Source of the DNA: Nitrosomonas marina
GTDB taxonomy: Bacteria; Pseudomonadota; Gammaproteobacteria; Burkholderiales; Nitrosomonadaceae
Direction of reading: 5' to 3'
DNA length: 64,000 nt
Assembly (NCBI RefSeq): GCF_900110145.1
Contig: NZ_FOCP01000014.1
Coordinates: 20,701 to 84,700, forward strand
A model generated the notes under the pieces. That model worked only from the letters and a program-made list of their open reading frames with translations. It searched no databases and was not told where the DNA came from. The first letter of the stretch is position 1. Each line of letters begins with the position of its first letter. The translations under genes and the position numbers were made by a program. This document shows, in pieces, positions 50,103-59,523 of this stretch.

Positions 50103-52298
50103 ATGTCAAAGACAAAACCGGATAAAACGAGTGGAACAGCAACAAAAAATCCTGTTGTTGAAGCTGATGAAGGGGAAAACGTACTAGTTGATGATCAAGC
50201 CCAGGATTCTACAGAGAAAGCTCAATCATCAGCAGCGAAAAAGGCGAGAAAAAAAGCCAGAAATTCAGTAGAAAATATAGAATCCAAAACCGTTACACAA
50301 GACATAATGTCCAAGACCCTGAAAAAAACAAAAACAAGAGTCAGTAAAAAATCTAAAGCTGCCGCAATAACAGAGCAGCTCAACAGTCTTGAATCTGCAG
50401 CTGTGTCACCTGAAAATAATTTGCAGGCACAAGATATAGAAGCGCGGCGCATGCGCTTGAAAAGACTGATTGTGCTCGGTAAAGAACGCGGGTATCTGAC
50501 ATATGCAGAAATTAATGATCATTTGCCCGATGATATGCTGGATGCCGAACAGATAGAAGGCATTATCAGCATGATTAACGATATGGGCATTTCTGTCCAT
50601 GATGAAGCACCTGACGCTGAAACATTGTTAATGTCAGATGCGGCAACTACTGTAGCTGATGAAGACGTTGCAGAAGAAGCGGAAGCTGCGTTGTCTTCTG
50701 TAGATTCAGAATTTGGACGGACAACCGATCCGGTGCGCATGTATATGCGGGAAATGGGTTCGGTCGGCTTGCTGACCCGAGAAAGCGAAATTGAGATCGC
50801 CAAACGAATCGAAGGCGGGTTGCGACACATGATTCAAGCCATCTCCGCTTGTCCACCAATCATTGCGGAGATTATCAAACTCGCATCAGAAGTGGAAAAT
50901 GACAGGTTGCGCGTTGATGAAGTGGTTGATGGGCTGGTTGATGCCGATGATTCTGAGATTGTTAACGAGGAAATGGTGGGCGAGTCATTGGGCTCCGATC
51001 TGGATTCCGGCGACATCGATGATGACGATTCAGATGATGAATCCGAGGATGGCAGCACAATCGACAGTGCTGATTTGATGAAACTAAGAGCCGGCGCTTT
51101 AGAACATTTTGGGAAAGTTCGTGAACTTTACACGGATATGCAAACAGTTCTCAAAGAAGAAGGCCCTACAAGCCGCAAGTACCAGGATTTGCAGGAAAAA
51201 ATTTCCAATGAGTTGATGTGCATCCGTTTTTCAGCAAAATTAGTTGAGAAACTTTGTGATACACAGCGCAGCTTGGTGCGTGATGTGCGCAGCTACGAAC
51301 GTAAGATTATGGAACTTTGTGTATCCAGGTCGAAAATGCCACGTAGTCATTTCATTAAAACATTTCCTGGTAATGAAACAAACTTTGACTGGATTGACAA
51401 GGAAATCAGCGCCGCCAAACCATATAGCCAGGCTTTGGAGCACTACAAGCCGGAAATTATTGAACAGCAGCAAAAATTGTTGTCGCTTAAAGAAACGATA
51501 GGGATTTCAATTAAAGACCTCAGAGAAATCAACAGGAAAATGTCAACCGGGGAAGCCAAGGCGCGTCGTGCTAAACGGGAGATGACAGAAGCTAATCTGC
51601 GCCTGGTCATTTCTATCGCCAAGAAATACACCAACCGTGGTTTGCAATTTCTCGATTTGATTCAGGAAGGCAATATAGGCCTGATGAAGGCGGTCGATAA
51701 ATTTGAATATCGCCGCGGTTACAAATTTTCTACCTATGCAACCTGGTGGATACGACAGGCGATTACACGCTCCATTGCGGACCAGGCACGCACTATTCGG
51801 ATTCCGGTTCATATGATAGAAACCATCAACAAAATGAATCGCATTTCTCGACAAATTCTGCAAGAAACCGGGCAAGAGCCCGAGCCCGCAGTACTTGCTG
51901 AAAAAATGGAAATGCCGGAAGAAAAAATCCGCAAGATACTGAAAATTTCAAAGGAGCCCATTTCCATGGAAACGCCAATTGGGGATGACGAAGATTCCCA
52001 TCTGGGTGACTTTATCGAAGATGCGGCTACAATGGCCCCGTCCGATGCAGCAGTTTATGCTAGCCTGAGAGGGGTAACTAAGGATATACTTGATTCCTTA
52101 ACACCGCGCGAGGCCAAAGTGTTACGAATGCGTTTCGGTATTGAAATGAACACAGATCATACGCTCGAAGAAGTAGGTAAACAATTTGATGTAACGCGTG
52201 AACGGATACGTCAAATTGAAGCCAAAGCTTTGCGCAAATTGCGTCATCCCGCGCGTTCTGAGAGATTACGTAGTTTCTTGGATACAAGTAGCGGATAA
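50103..52298 (+). CDS. rpoD: RNA polymerase sigma-70 factor RpoD
   Basis: 731 residues from the ATG at 50103; ATG 50097 and TTG 50091 are in frame. After a low-complexity Lys/Ala/Ser-rich head (about 1-110) comes region 1.1 ([22 protein letters not shown]). An acidic stretch ([16 protein letters not shown]) lies before the non-conserved region. Regions 2-4 include [22 protein letters not shown] and [17 protein letters not shown]. It is the housekeeping sigma factor. The basic head makes it longer than E. coli RpoD (613); such extensions are known in betaproteobacteria. Confidence 0.98.
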   Translation: MSKTKPDKTSGTATKNPVVEADEGENVLVDDQAQDSTEKAQSSAAKKARKKARNSVENIESKTVTQDIMSKTLKKTKTRVSKKSKAAAITEQLNSLESAAVSPENNLQAQDIEARRMRLKRLIVLGKERGYLTYAEINDHLPDDMLDAEQIEGIISMINDMGISVHDEAPDAETLLMSDAATTVADEDVAEEAEAALSSVDSEFGRTTDPVRMYMREMGSVGLLTRESEIEIAKRIEGGLRHMIQAISACPPIIAEIIKLASEVENDRLRVDEVVDGLVDADDSEIVNEEMVGESLGSDLDSGDIDDDDSDDESEDGSTIDSADLMKLRAGALEHFGKVRELYTDMQTVLKEEGPTSRKYQDLQEKISNELMCIRFSAKLVEKLCDTQRSLVRDVRSYERKIMELCVSRSKMPRSHFIKTFPGNETNFDWIDKEISAAKPYSQALEHYKPEIIEQQQKLLSLKETIGISIKDLREINRKMSTGEAKARRAKREMTEANLRLVISIAKKYTNRGLQFLDLIQEGNIGLMKAVDKFEYRRGYKFSTYATWWIRQAITRSIADQARTIRIPVHMIETINKMNRISRQILQETGQEPEPAVLAEKMEMPEEKIRKILKISKEPISMETPIGDDEDSHLGDFIEDAATMAPSDAAVYASLRGVTKDILDSLTPREAKVLRMRFGIEMNTDHTLEEVGKQFDVTRERIRQIEAKALRKLRHPARSERLRSFLDTSSG

Positions 52299-52311
52299 AA
52301 TAATGTGATTC

Positions 52312-52388
<77 letters not shown>

Positions 52389-52395
52389 TAAAATC

Positions 52396-52426
52396 AAGAG
52401 GTTAGAGATTTTCTCTGGCCTCTTTT
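52396..52426 (+). terminator. Rho-independent terminator after rpoD-tRNA
   Basis: AAGAGG (52396-52401) and AGAGA pair with TCTCT and CCTCTT (to 52424), followed by a T-run. It lies just past the tRNA and overlaps the 3' end of the integrase gene, whose stop codon is at 52402-52404. It belongs to the element side of the junction. Confidence 0.75.
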
Positions 52427-53439
52427 TTCTTGGGGTGTGCCAGATTTGTGCCAATAAAGACATTAGAGACGAGTTCGGCATGTTCCAAAAGCTGAGGTTT
52501 TGACAGGTGAGCATACCGTCTGACCATTTCTTCTGACTCCCAACCGCCGAGTTCCTGTAATACATTCACTGGTGCACCCTGCTGGGCTAACCAACTTGCC
52601 CAGGTATGGCGAAGGTCATGCCAGCGGAAATTTTCTATTCCGGCTCTTTTTAAAGCATTTCTCCATGCACTGGTATTTGCCCAAGAAATTGAGCGCCCTT
52701 TGTAGGTAAATACTCTGCTTGGATGTTTTCCAATCTGGCGGTATAAAACAGCCAGAGCTATTGAATTTAGCGGGACGTGAATAGCCCTTCTTGCCTTTGC
52801 TTGATCAGGATGTATCCATGCTGCTTTACGCTCAAGGTCAACTTGGCTCCATTCTAAATTCAAAACATTGGATTGCCTTAACCCGGTTGTCAGAGCAAAA
52901 ATCACCATATCCTGCTGATGAGTAGGTAGTTCGTTGAGAAGCACCCTGACCTGCTCTGGTGTAAGCCAGCGCACCCGACGTTTAGGTTCCGGAAATAATC
53001 TGATTTTAGGAACCTTATCGATCCATTCCCAGTCGTAGCATGCCTTGCGAAGAATTGCACGTATCAATGCCAAATGCCGATTCGCCGTTGAAGGGCTAGT
53101 TTCTTTAGCTTTAGTATATGCAATATGATCTATCAGCATGCGATCAATCTCATTCAATAGTTTGTTGCGTAAAAATTGCTGTAACCACCGCAATTTTTCT
53201 TTGTCGCGTTCATGCGTAGCTTTGTGTTGAGTTTCCAACAAAAACTTGCACGCCGCTTCATCCCATGTGCGCTTTTGCTTATTGCCCAGTCTTTGAACCA
53301 GCCAAAACTCTGCCTTCAGCTTGTCGTGGAATTCCTGCGCCTGGGCTTTGTCTTCTGTTGCAGCAGAGCATCTAATGCGCTCGCCGCTTGGTGCGGTGAA
53401 TCGAATCCACCACGTTTTACCGCGTTTAAAGAGTGACAT
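52402..53439 (-). CDS. int: Tyrosine recombinase/integrase
   Basis: 345 residues. An N-terminal AP2-like arm-binding part (FKRGKTWWIRFTAPSGERI) and a SAM-like core-binding domain precede the catalytic domain. Catalytic residues are Arg188 (TGLRQSN), Lys215, His274 and Arg277 (HDLRH), Trp300 (GGW) and Tyr309 (VRRYAHL). It catalyses site-specific integration at the tRNA whose 3' end is 14 bp from its stop codon. Its start lies inside the end of the excisionase-like gene in another frame. Confidence 0.95.
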   Translation of the reverse strand: MSLFKRGKTWWIRFTAPSGERIRCSAATEDKAQAQEFHDKLKAEFWLVQRLGNKQKRTWDEAACKFLLETQHKATHERDKEKLRWLQQFLRNKLLNEIDRMLIDHIAYTKAKETSPSTANRHLALIRAILRKACYDWEWIDKVPKIRLFPEPKRRVRWLTPEQVRVLLNELPTHQQDMVIFALTTGLRQSNVLNLEWSQVDLERKAAWIHPDQAKARRAIHVPLNSIALAVLYRQIGKHPSRVFTYKGRSISWANTSAWRNALKRAGIENFRWHDLRHTWASWLAQQGAPVNVLQELGGWESEEMVRRYAHLSKPQLLEHAELVSNVFIGTNLAHPKKKEARENL

Positions 53440-53645
53440 AATTTTTTCTCCTCATGTCCCACTTGCAACGCTTGCCGGGTACAAGCATATAACGAGCGGA
53501 TATGATCGGCAAGGTCATCTTCAATAAATGCCCAGCGCTTTCCTAATTTGGCGCCGGGAATAATTCCGGCTTTGGCGCGGCGGCGCACTTCTTCAGGATG
53601 TAGTTTTAGAAACTGAGCCGCTTCTGTCAGATTTAAGGTTTTCAT
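53316..53645 (-). CDS. Excisionase-like helix-turn-helix protein
   Basis: 109 residues from the ATG at 53645. The first 52 residues (LNLTEAAQFLKLHPEEVRRRAKAGIIPGAKLGKRWAFI split into helix and wing) form a MerR/Xis-type DNA-binding domain. The last 40 residues overlap the start of int by 124 nt in another frame. Their sequence (GGFDSPHQAASALDALL, RRRNSTTS) resembles tails of other such proteins found next to integrases, so the overlap looks real. It probably directs excision. An alternative is that translation ends differently and the overlap is incidental. Confidence 0.75.
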   Translation of the reverse strand: MKTLNLTEAAQFLKLHPEEVRRRAKAGIIPGAKLGKRWAFIEDDLADHIRSLYACTRQALQVGHEEKKLCHSLNAVKRGGFDSPHQAASALDALLQQKTKPRRRNSTTS

Positions 53646-53670
53646 AGGTTATTCAACCTTTTAATAAAAG

Positions 53671-54099
53671 CTATAACAGCATGAATACAAAAATTACCAC
53701 TGAAACTAGAACCAGAACGGCAGCCAGCAAATTCATGATGGCTGCCTGTCTAGAAATTCTGGCCAGTCCACGAATATCTTGATTAATTGCGAATCTGATT
53801 TTTTCGCTGATCAATTGCATATGCTGATCTGTGACTGGGTCATGGTTTCTACCAGAATTATTTTGATGCGCATTAATCAGTGCATTCGTTTTTTTACTGG
53901 CAACTGTATGCCATTGATTAAAGCTTTCCTGCAGAATCGCTTCATATTTGCTCAGCAGTTCAGCATGCGCTTTTTCATTTTGTTCCAGTAAGACTTCATT
54001 GAGCGTATGCATCATCAGTACCGGATCATCTTTTGTCAGAACAATACCGTGTTCTGACGCGATTCGTTTGATCAATGCATCCAGCCTGTCGTTGTTCAT
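53671..54099 (-). CDS. traM: TraM-like conjugal transfer protein
   Basis: 142 residues: a soluble N-terminal helical part and one C-terminal membrane segment (AAIMNLLAAVLVLVSVVIFVFMLL, about 119-142). Position and layout match TraM of the IncP traKLM operon, and its ATG overlaps the stop of traL by 4 nt. In RK2, TraM is an accessory transfer protein. Assignment rests mostly on synteny. Confidence 0.7.
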   Translation of the reverse strand: MNNDRLDALIKRIASEHGIVLTKDDPVLMMHTLNEVLLEQNEKAHAELLSKYEAILQESFNQWHTVASKKTNALINAHQNNSGRNHDPVTDQHMQLISEKIRFAINQDIRGLARISRQAAIMNLLAAVLVLVSVVIFVFMLL

Positions 54100-54827
54100 G
54101 ACAAAACCGCAGCCACGTTCTCGAGATTGGTGAACAGTTGTCTTCTAATGATGGTTAACCGCTGGCGAACCATAACCGGTAGCGTGCTGTTTTTAAGCGC
54201 TTCGTCAAACGTGAATTTCGATTGCAGGATTTCACTCAAATCCTTGCCGAAGGTTTCCGGTTTATAGTGCGGGATTCTGATAATCGCTGATACTCTGTTT
54301 TTGTTGTCGATATATGCCTTCATCTCCTCAAATTGTTTGCCGTTCATGGTGATCTCGCCCCAGTAAGGGTTGAGCCAGACAACAAACCATGCTTCCTTTG
54401 GAAACTGTTTCACGAGATGCACAAAACCGTTAAGCGTATCAAGCAAAGCCTGGCTGCCGGTAATCACGGTATGAACAACCAGTTCATGCCCCATATCCAG
54501 CAGTAATGCCGGAATCTGGTTACTGATCAGATAATGCGACATCGGCACGAAGGTGCTCGCACCGTTATCGATAATGACATCGGTTTCTGTATTGGCTATA
54601 AGTTCGATCAAATCGTCAAACTTCCTGGGATCAATTTCATCGTTATTCATCACATTAATCTGCTTAACATTGAGTTTTTTGAAACCATAAAACGTGGCAT
54701 TGACCGGATCAGTATCGATGCACAAAGGATTTTTACCTTTGGCGATCCTATGCTGTGCCAATGTCGATGAAATGAACGATTTACCAACGCCCCCTTTGCC
54801 TTGCAGAATCATATGTATCTTGGCCAT
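54096..54827 (-). CDS. traL: TraL-like ParA/MinD-type ATPase
   Basis: 243 residues, close to RK2 TraL (241). A deviant Walker A GKGGVGKSFISSTLAQ is at residues 11-26, followed by LCIDTDPVNATF and DVIIDNGAST, the Walker A' and B equivalents. By family it is a P-loop ATPase of the SIMIBI class. RK2 TraL is an accessory transfer protein of uncertain role. It overlaps traK and traM. Confidence 0.85.
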   Translation of the reverse strand: MAKIHMILQGKGGVGKSFISSTLAQHRIAKGKNPLCIDTDPVNATFYGFKKLNVKQINVMNNDEIDPRKFDDLIELIANTETDVIIDNGASTFVPMSHYLISNQIPALLLDMGHELVVHTVITGSQALLDTLNGFVHLVKQFPKEAWFVVWLNPYWGEITMNGKQFEEMKAYIDNKNRVSAIIRIPHYKPETFGKDLSEILQSKFTFDEALKNSTLPVMVRQRLTIIRRQLFTNLENVAAVLS

Positions 54828-55150
54828 TAGATAAGCTCCTCTTTTTCAGTTACAGAATTAAAACGAAATCCATCCTGATCAGTGGTTGCTGATTTTCCTG
54901 GTACATTGCGCAGCCTTTGTTTACTGTCATCAGCGATATGGCGATTAACCAACGTTCTGAACCACTGGTACGAACATTTAATCTTTCCCTCGTCATGCAA
55001 CGTGATCCATACTTGATGCACCGTCCAGCCGTCCTGTAATGCCTGTTCGATATCCGATTTCAATGCGATAAAAACCGGCAAAAACTGTTTACCAGTGTTT
55101 TTGTGCTTGTCTGTAAATAGCGCGATACGTTCTGATAAGGTTTTGGTCAT
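54827..55150 (-). CDS. traK: TraK-like oriT-binding protein
   Basis: 107 residues from the ATG at 55150 with GGGG at good spacing; the ATG at 55165 has no ribosome site. The core FLPVFIALKSDIEQALQDGW and IKCSYQWFRTLVNRHI match TraK of IncP plasmids, which binds and bends DNA on one side of oriT. It is the first gene of a unit divergent from traJ, exactly as in RK2. Confidence 0.82.
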   Translation of the reverse strand: MTKTLSERIALFTDKHKNTGKQFLPVFIALKSDIEQALQDGWTVHQVWITLHDEGKIKCSYQWFRTLVNRHIADDSKQRLRNVPGKSATTDQDGFRFNSVTEKEELI

Positions 55151-55260
55151 CACAATATTCCCCATATCAAATTATTCTTTGGCGGAAATGTTTTTTTTGA
55201 GTTTTTCTATTTTTTTCTAAAAAAATTTCCCACTCCATTTTCAAGTTTCTTTTACTTGCC

Positions 55261-55330
55261 TTGAAGTTGCTTTTAGTTTCATTTAGTTTCTATCCGTTTC
55301 TTTTGCTTTTCTTTGCTTTCTTTTTGTTTC
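55261..55330. repeat. Seven 10-bp phased T-rich repeats (putative TraK-binding curved DNA)
   Basis: Seven consecutive decamers from 55261 to 55330 mostly end in GTTTC or GCTTTC, for example TTTTAGTTTC, ATTTAGTTTC and TATCCGTTTC. The period is exactly 10 bp, one helical turn, which predicts intrinsic curvature. A 13-bp direct repeat TTTCTTTTACTTG flanks the block at 55246-55258 and 55339-55351. In RK2, TraK binds an intrinsically bent region at this place. Confidence 0.75.
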
Positions 55331-55459
55331 AAAAGTACTTTCTTTTACTTGAAAGAAGCTTCTTGAAAGCATTTTTAAAGTGGTTGAAATTATAATATAA
55401 CGAAAATAAACTGTGTGCAAACTTATAATATAGTGGTAGTATATTTTAAAAAACTAACA

Positions 55460-55545
55460 CAACAGGGCAAGATATGTGGAGATGGCCATCTCCACGCAAA
55501 CTTTATTCGCAAATTCTTTGCTCAACGTTGATCTTGCTCTACGAG
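55460..55545. other. oriT: IncP-type origin of transfer (oriT) core
   Basis: On the bottom strand ATATCTTG/CCC (around 55467-55468) resembles the IncP nic site TATCCTG/CCC. It is 8 nt from a perfect 20-bp palindrome GTGGAGATGGCCATCTCCAC (55476-55495), in the place of the TraJ-binding repeat. Further on, TTATTCGCA (55503-55511), GCTCAACG and CTTGCTCTACGAGG match, from memory, the RK2 oriT segment before traJ. Nicking at this site is inferred. Confidence 0.8.
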
Positions 55546-55555
55546 GTAAGCGGAA

Positions 55556-55969
55556 ATGACAGTTTTGGAGCGCCAAAGAAGTGGTGATAAACAGAAGACT
55601 GTAGATGCTAATAAAGGAACAAAGTACGCAAAACGTACAAAACGGGACAAGCGCCTTAGAGTTCCTGTATTGCCGGAGGAAGAAGCGATGATCAAAGCAA
55701 AAGCAACCGAAGCGGGTTTAACGATTGCCGAGTATCTGCGTAATCTGGGCCTGGGTTATACCGTGCCCAGCGTTATCGATAACCGGCAGGTGGATGCGCT
55801 GCTTAAAATTAACGCCGACTTGGGGCGGCTTGGTGGATTGATCAAGTTGTGGCTCACCAATGACCGGCGTACGAAATACATCGGCAAATCACAATTACAT
55901 ATGACACTGGACGCAATCCGGGAGACACAAAGCGCGATGCTCAACGAAATCATCAAGCTCAGGAAATGA
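55556..55969 (+). CDS. traJ: TraJ-like relaxosome accessory protein
   Basis: 137 residues with a basic N-terminus, then RVPVLPEEEAMIKAKATEAGLTIAEYLRNLGLGY, a ribbon-helix-helix-like segment. LLKINADLGRLGGLIKLWLTND follows and closely matches RK2 TraJ. It should bind the oriT palindrome and recruit the relaxase. It is 40 bp before traI in the same unit. Confidence 0.88.
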   Translation: MTVLERQRSGDKQKTVDANKGTKYAKRTKRDKRLRVPVLPEEEAMIKAKATEAGLTIAEYLRNLGLGYTVPSVIDNRQVDALLKINADLGRLGGLIKLWLTNDRRTKYIGKSQLHMTLDAIRETQSAMLNEIIKLRK

Positions 55970-56009
55970 TATTCGGAATAATCAAACTTACTTAAGCCGC
56001 TTAAAACCC

Positions 56010-57635
56010 ATGATCGCTAAAATCATTCCCATCAAGTCGATACGCAAAAGCAACTTCTCTGCTTTGGTAAAGTATTTAACAGACCCGCGAGGCAAAACCG
56101 AGCGTATTGGGCAAGTATCAGTTAAAAACTGCTACACCGATGAACTGATATCTGTACTATTGGAAATTCAGAATACGCAGGAAATGAACAAGCGTGCCAA
56201 ATCCGATAAAACCTGTCATCTGGTACTGAGTTTTCCTGAAGGTGAACGATTATCCAATGATCAACTGAATGAAATAGAAGAACGGTTTTGTGAAGCATTG
56301 GGATTTCATGAGCATCAGCGTATCAGCGTCGTGCATGACGACACTGATAACCTGCATATCCATATTGCGATCAACAAGATTCATCCAAGGAAACTGACGA
56401 TTCACAATCCCTATTACGATTACAAGAAAGTTGCGACACTTTGCGAACAGATCGAACAGGAATACGGATTGACCCAAGTCAATCATGAAACCAGAATTGA
56501 TAAAACAGAGCGAATCATACAAGACATCGAAGCCAAAGCTGGTGTCGAGAGCTTATTGGGCTGGATAAAGCGCGAATGCCTTGATGACATCAAGCGTGTT
56601 AATGCATGGCAGGATTTGCATCTGGTGCTGCAAAACCATGGTCTGGAAATCAGGGAACGTGGCAACGGCCTGGTGTTTGTTTCCAACAATGGTGTTGCTG
56701 TTAAAGCGAGTTCCGTAGACCGGTCATTATCGAAACCGAATCTGATCAAACGACTGGGTGCTTTTGAATCAGCTTTAGATACACCACAAAACAATACTCA
56801 AAGTGCCAAAACACCAAGATCAAAAGCCAAGCACTATCAACCTAAGCCGCTGCAAAACAATGTTGATACTTCCGGACTGCATGAACGTTACCAGCAGCAA
56901 CAAGCTAATGCAGCTTTATTACGCAAAGAACAGTGGCTCAAATTACGGGAGCAGCGCGACCTGTTGATTGAGCGGGCCAAACAGGAAGCAAGATCAAAGC
57001 GTCGCATCATTAAACATGTGCAGACCGGGCCGCTTGGCAAGAAAGCCTTGTATGCAACCATCAGCCTGCAATTCAAAACAACATTGGATGAAGTTAAGCG
57101 CGAATACCATGAAGCCTATGCACAATTAAAAGCCGATTCCCGCAGAATGGCATGGCTCGACTGGCTGACTGTTGAGGCCAGAAACGGCAATACCGAAGCG
57201 CTGGCGGTATTGCGCGCCAGAAGTAAAAGAGGCGACAGAAGTGGCGCAGTTATGGGTGATCATCTTGCGGGCATTGAATATGATAACAATCAGTCCAGAA
57301 CAGATAAAATTGAGTCCATAACCAAAGATGGCACGGTGTTTTACAAAACCGGTACTTCGGCTGTGCGTGATGATGGCAAACGGTTGTTTGTCACTAAGCA
57401 TAATGTAGATGATTCTTTGGCTGATGTACTGCAGTTTGCTATCGACAAGTACGGCAATCACTTGTCGGTGAACGGTTCGGATGATTTTAGAAAGTCTGTT
57501 GTGCAGGCTGCTGTTCAAAACCGCATCCATGTCACTTTCGATGATCCGGAACTTGAACTGCACCGCAGGCAATTATCGAGACAAATTGTATTTCAAAAAC
57601 GATCCAAAACTTCAATGTGCCGAAGGAGTCTGTGA
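56010..57635 (+). CDS. traI: TraI-type relaxase (MOBP1)
   Basis: 541 residues. The start MIAKIIPIKSIRKSNFSALVKY has its catalytic tyrosine at Tyr22, as in RK2 TraI. Ser74 and His116 with His118 (HDDTDNLHIHIAINKIHP) also match motif II and motif III positions of RK2. It nicks oriT and stays bound to the 5' end. RK2 TraI is 732 residues, so this one has a shorter C-terminal region, though Arg/Gln-rich helices and a terminal domain remain. Its TGA overlaps the ATG of traG. Confidence 0.93.
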   Translation: MIAKIIPIKSIRKSNFSALVKYLTDPRGKTERIGQVSVKNCYTDELISVLLEIQNTQEMNKRAKSDKTCHLVLSFPEGERLSNDQLNEIEERFCEALGFHEHQRISVVHDDTDNLHIHIAINKIHPRKLTIHNPYYDYKKVATLCEQIEQEYGLTQVNHETRIDKTERIIQDIEAKAGVESLLGWIKRECLDDIKRVNAWQDLHLVLQNHGLEIRERGNGLVFVSNNGVAVKASSVDRSLSKPNLIKRLGAFESALDTPQNNTQSAKTPRSKAKHYQPKPLQNNVDTSGLHERYQQQQANAALLRKEQWLKLREQRDLLIERAKQEARSKRRIIKHVQTGPLGKKALYATISLQFKTTLDEVKREYHEAYAQLKADSRRMAWLDWLTVEARNGNTEALAVLRARSKRGDRSGAVMGDHLAGIEYDNNQSRTDKIESITKDGTVFYKTGTSAVRDDGKRLFVTKHNVDDSLADVLQFAIDKYGNHLSVNGSDDFRKSVVQAAVQNRIHVTFDDPELELHRRQLSRQIVFQKRSKTSMCRRSL

Positions 57636-59521
57636 TGAACAAATACAATCCCGGTTTCCAGGAAAACAGAAACGCAAAGAAAGATGCTTTGATCATACGC
57701 TTGCTCGCCATTGTTTTTTTGATTGGCGGGTTCCAGGTAGCCACACAATATTTTGCGCACCGGTTCAATTATCAGGACCAGCTCGGGGCACATTTTAATC
57801 AACTCTATGTACCCTGGTCGATTCTTGTGTGGAGTAATCAGTGGTATGACCAATACCCTGCCATCTTCGACCTAGCCGCCGGTTACGGCATTCTGTTTTC
57901 CAGTGTCGGATTGATTCTGGTGTTGATCGTCAAGATGATGCTTGCCAATTCTTCTCGAGCGAACCGGAATCTGTACGGTTCAGCGCGATGGGCGGACAAA
58001 AAGGATATCGAAGCAGCCGGTTTGTTGTCTTCCAGAAAGAACAAAGGCGGTGAAGGGGTTTATGTCGGCGCCTGGCGTGATAAGTCCGGCAAAACACATT
58101 ATCTCAAACACAGTGGCCCGGAACATGTACTGTGTTTTGCACCGACGCGTTCCGGTAAAGGTGTGAGCCTAGTGATTCCGACTTTGTTGTCATGGACACA
58201 AAGTACCGTCATTACCGACCTTAAAGGCGAACTCTGGGCGCTGACTGCAGGATGGCGCAAGCACTATGCAAACAATAACGTGTTACGGTTCGATCCGGCA
58301 TCCACAACAAGCTGTCACTGGAACCCGCTTGATGAAATCATTATCGGCAGCGGCACTGAAGTCGCCGATGTACAAAACCTGGCAAATCTGATCGTCGATC
58401 CAGACGGTAAGGGATTGGAGACCCACTGGCAGAAGACTGCACATGCGCTTTTGGTCGGATTGATTTTGCATGTGCTGCATAAATCGGAATGTGACGGCAC
58501 TTCTCCAACGTTACCGGCAGTTGAAGCGTTACTGTCCGATCCTGATCGTGATATCCGTGAACTCTGGATGGAAATGATCATGCCGGAAAATGGCAATGCG
58601 CATCCGGTTATTGCAGCCAGTGCCAAGGACATGCTGGATCGACCCGAGGAAGAAGCAGGCAGTGTGTTATCGACTGCGAAATCGTATCTGGCTTTGTATC
58701 GCGATCCGGTTGTGACAAATAATATCAGCGATTCGGATTTTTGTATCCGCGATTTAATGCACCAGAATAATTCTGTCAGCCTTTACATTGTTTCACACCC
58801 GAACGACAAATCACGCTTGCGGCCATTAATCCGTATTCTGATTAATATGATCGTCAGGAAATTGGCCGGTCAGATGGCATTTCAAAATGGCGAACCGGTA
58901 ACACACTTCAAACACCGGTTGCTGCTCATGCTCGATGAGTTTCCAAGTTTGGGTAAACTGGAAATCTTCCAGGAATCTTTGGCGTTTATTGCCGGTTACG
59001 GTATCAAGGCGTATCTGATCTGTCAGGACATAAATCAACTTAAAAGTCGGGAATCCGGTTACGGCCATGATGAAGCGATTACATCGAACTGTCATATCCA
59101 GACCGCATTTGCACCCAATCGGATTGAAACCGCAGAACATTTATCCAAACTCACCGGCCAAACCACGGTAATCAAGGAGCAGATCACCACGAGTGGTCGA
59201 CGGTCATCAATGATGCACGGCCATGTCACACGCACACTGCAGGAAACACAGCGTGCTTTATTGACACCGGATGAAAGCATGCGCTTGCCGGGTGCAACCA
59301 AAGATGCCAGCGGCAGAATTACAAAACCGGGCGATATGATTATCTATGTTGCTGGATGCCCTGCGATTTACGGTGTACAGCCGTTGTACTTCCAGGATGA
59401 AGTATTTGCCGCACGCGCAAAAGTTGACCCACCGTTATCGAGCGACCGGCTGACCGGCTCTTTTGATGGTGCCGGTGCTGATTCTGGCACTGGCACAGGT
59501 GTTGGCACTTCTGGATTGTGA
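57635..59521 (+). CDS. traG: TraG/VirD4-type coupling protein
   Basis: 628 residues from the ATG at 57635, which has AAGGAG upstream and overlaps the traI stop (TGATG); a GTG at 57617 is weaker. Two N-terminal membrane segments precede YGSARWADKKDI, Walker A APTRSGKGVS (about 168-177) and Walker B LLLMLDEFPSLG (about 430). A Gly/Ser/Thr-rich tail ends the protein. It links the relaxosome to the mating channel and pumps DNA. Confidence 0.95.
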   Translation: MNKYNPGFQENRNAKKDALIIRLLAIVFLIGGFQVATQYFAHRFNYQDQLGAHFNQLYVPWSILVWSNQWYDQYPAIFDLAAGYGILFSSVGLILVLIVKMMLANSSRANRNLYGSARWADKKDIEAAGLLSSRKNKGGEGVYVGAWRDKSGKTHYLKHSGPEHVLCFAPTRSGKGVSLVIPTLLSWTQSTVITDLKGELWALTAGWRKHYANNNVLRFDPASTTSCHWNPLDEIIIGSGTEVADVQNLANLIVDPDGKGLETHWQKTAHALLVGLILHVLHKSECDGTSPTLPAVEALLSDPDRDIRELWMEMIMPENGNAHPVIAASAKDMLDRPEEEAGSVLSTAKSYLALYRDPVVTNNISDSDFCIRDLMHQNNSVSLYIVSHPNDKSRLRPLIRILINMIVRKLAGQMAFQNGEPVTHFKHRLLLMLDEFPSLGKLEIFQESLAFIAGYGIKAYLICQDINQLKSRESGYGHDEAITSNCHIQTAFAPNRIETAEHLSKLTGQTTVIKEQITTSGRRSSMMHGHVTRTLQETQRALLTPDESMRLPGATKDASGRITKPGDMIIYVAGCPAIYGVQPLYFQDEVFAARAKVDPPLSSDRLTGSFDGAGADSGTGTGVGTSGL

Positions 59522-59523
59522 TC

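Larger units (their letters stand above)
55151..55555. other. traK-traJ divergent intergenic region
   Basis: About 405 bp without a gene. It holds the T-rich phased block and direct repeats, then an AT-rich stretch with TATAAT-like words (55391-55397 and 55424-55430) that may be divergent promoters. The oriT core follows. Base composition is far more AT-rich than the flanking genes. Confidence 0.7.
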
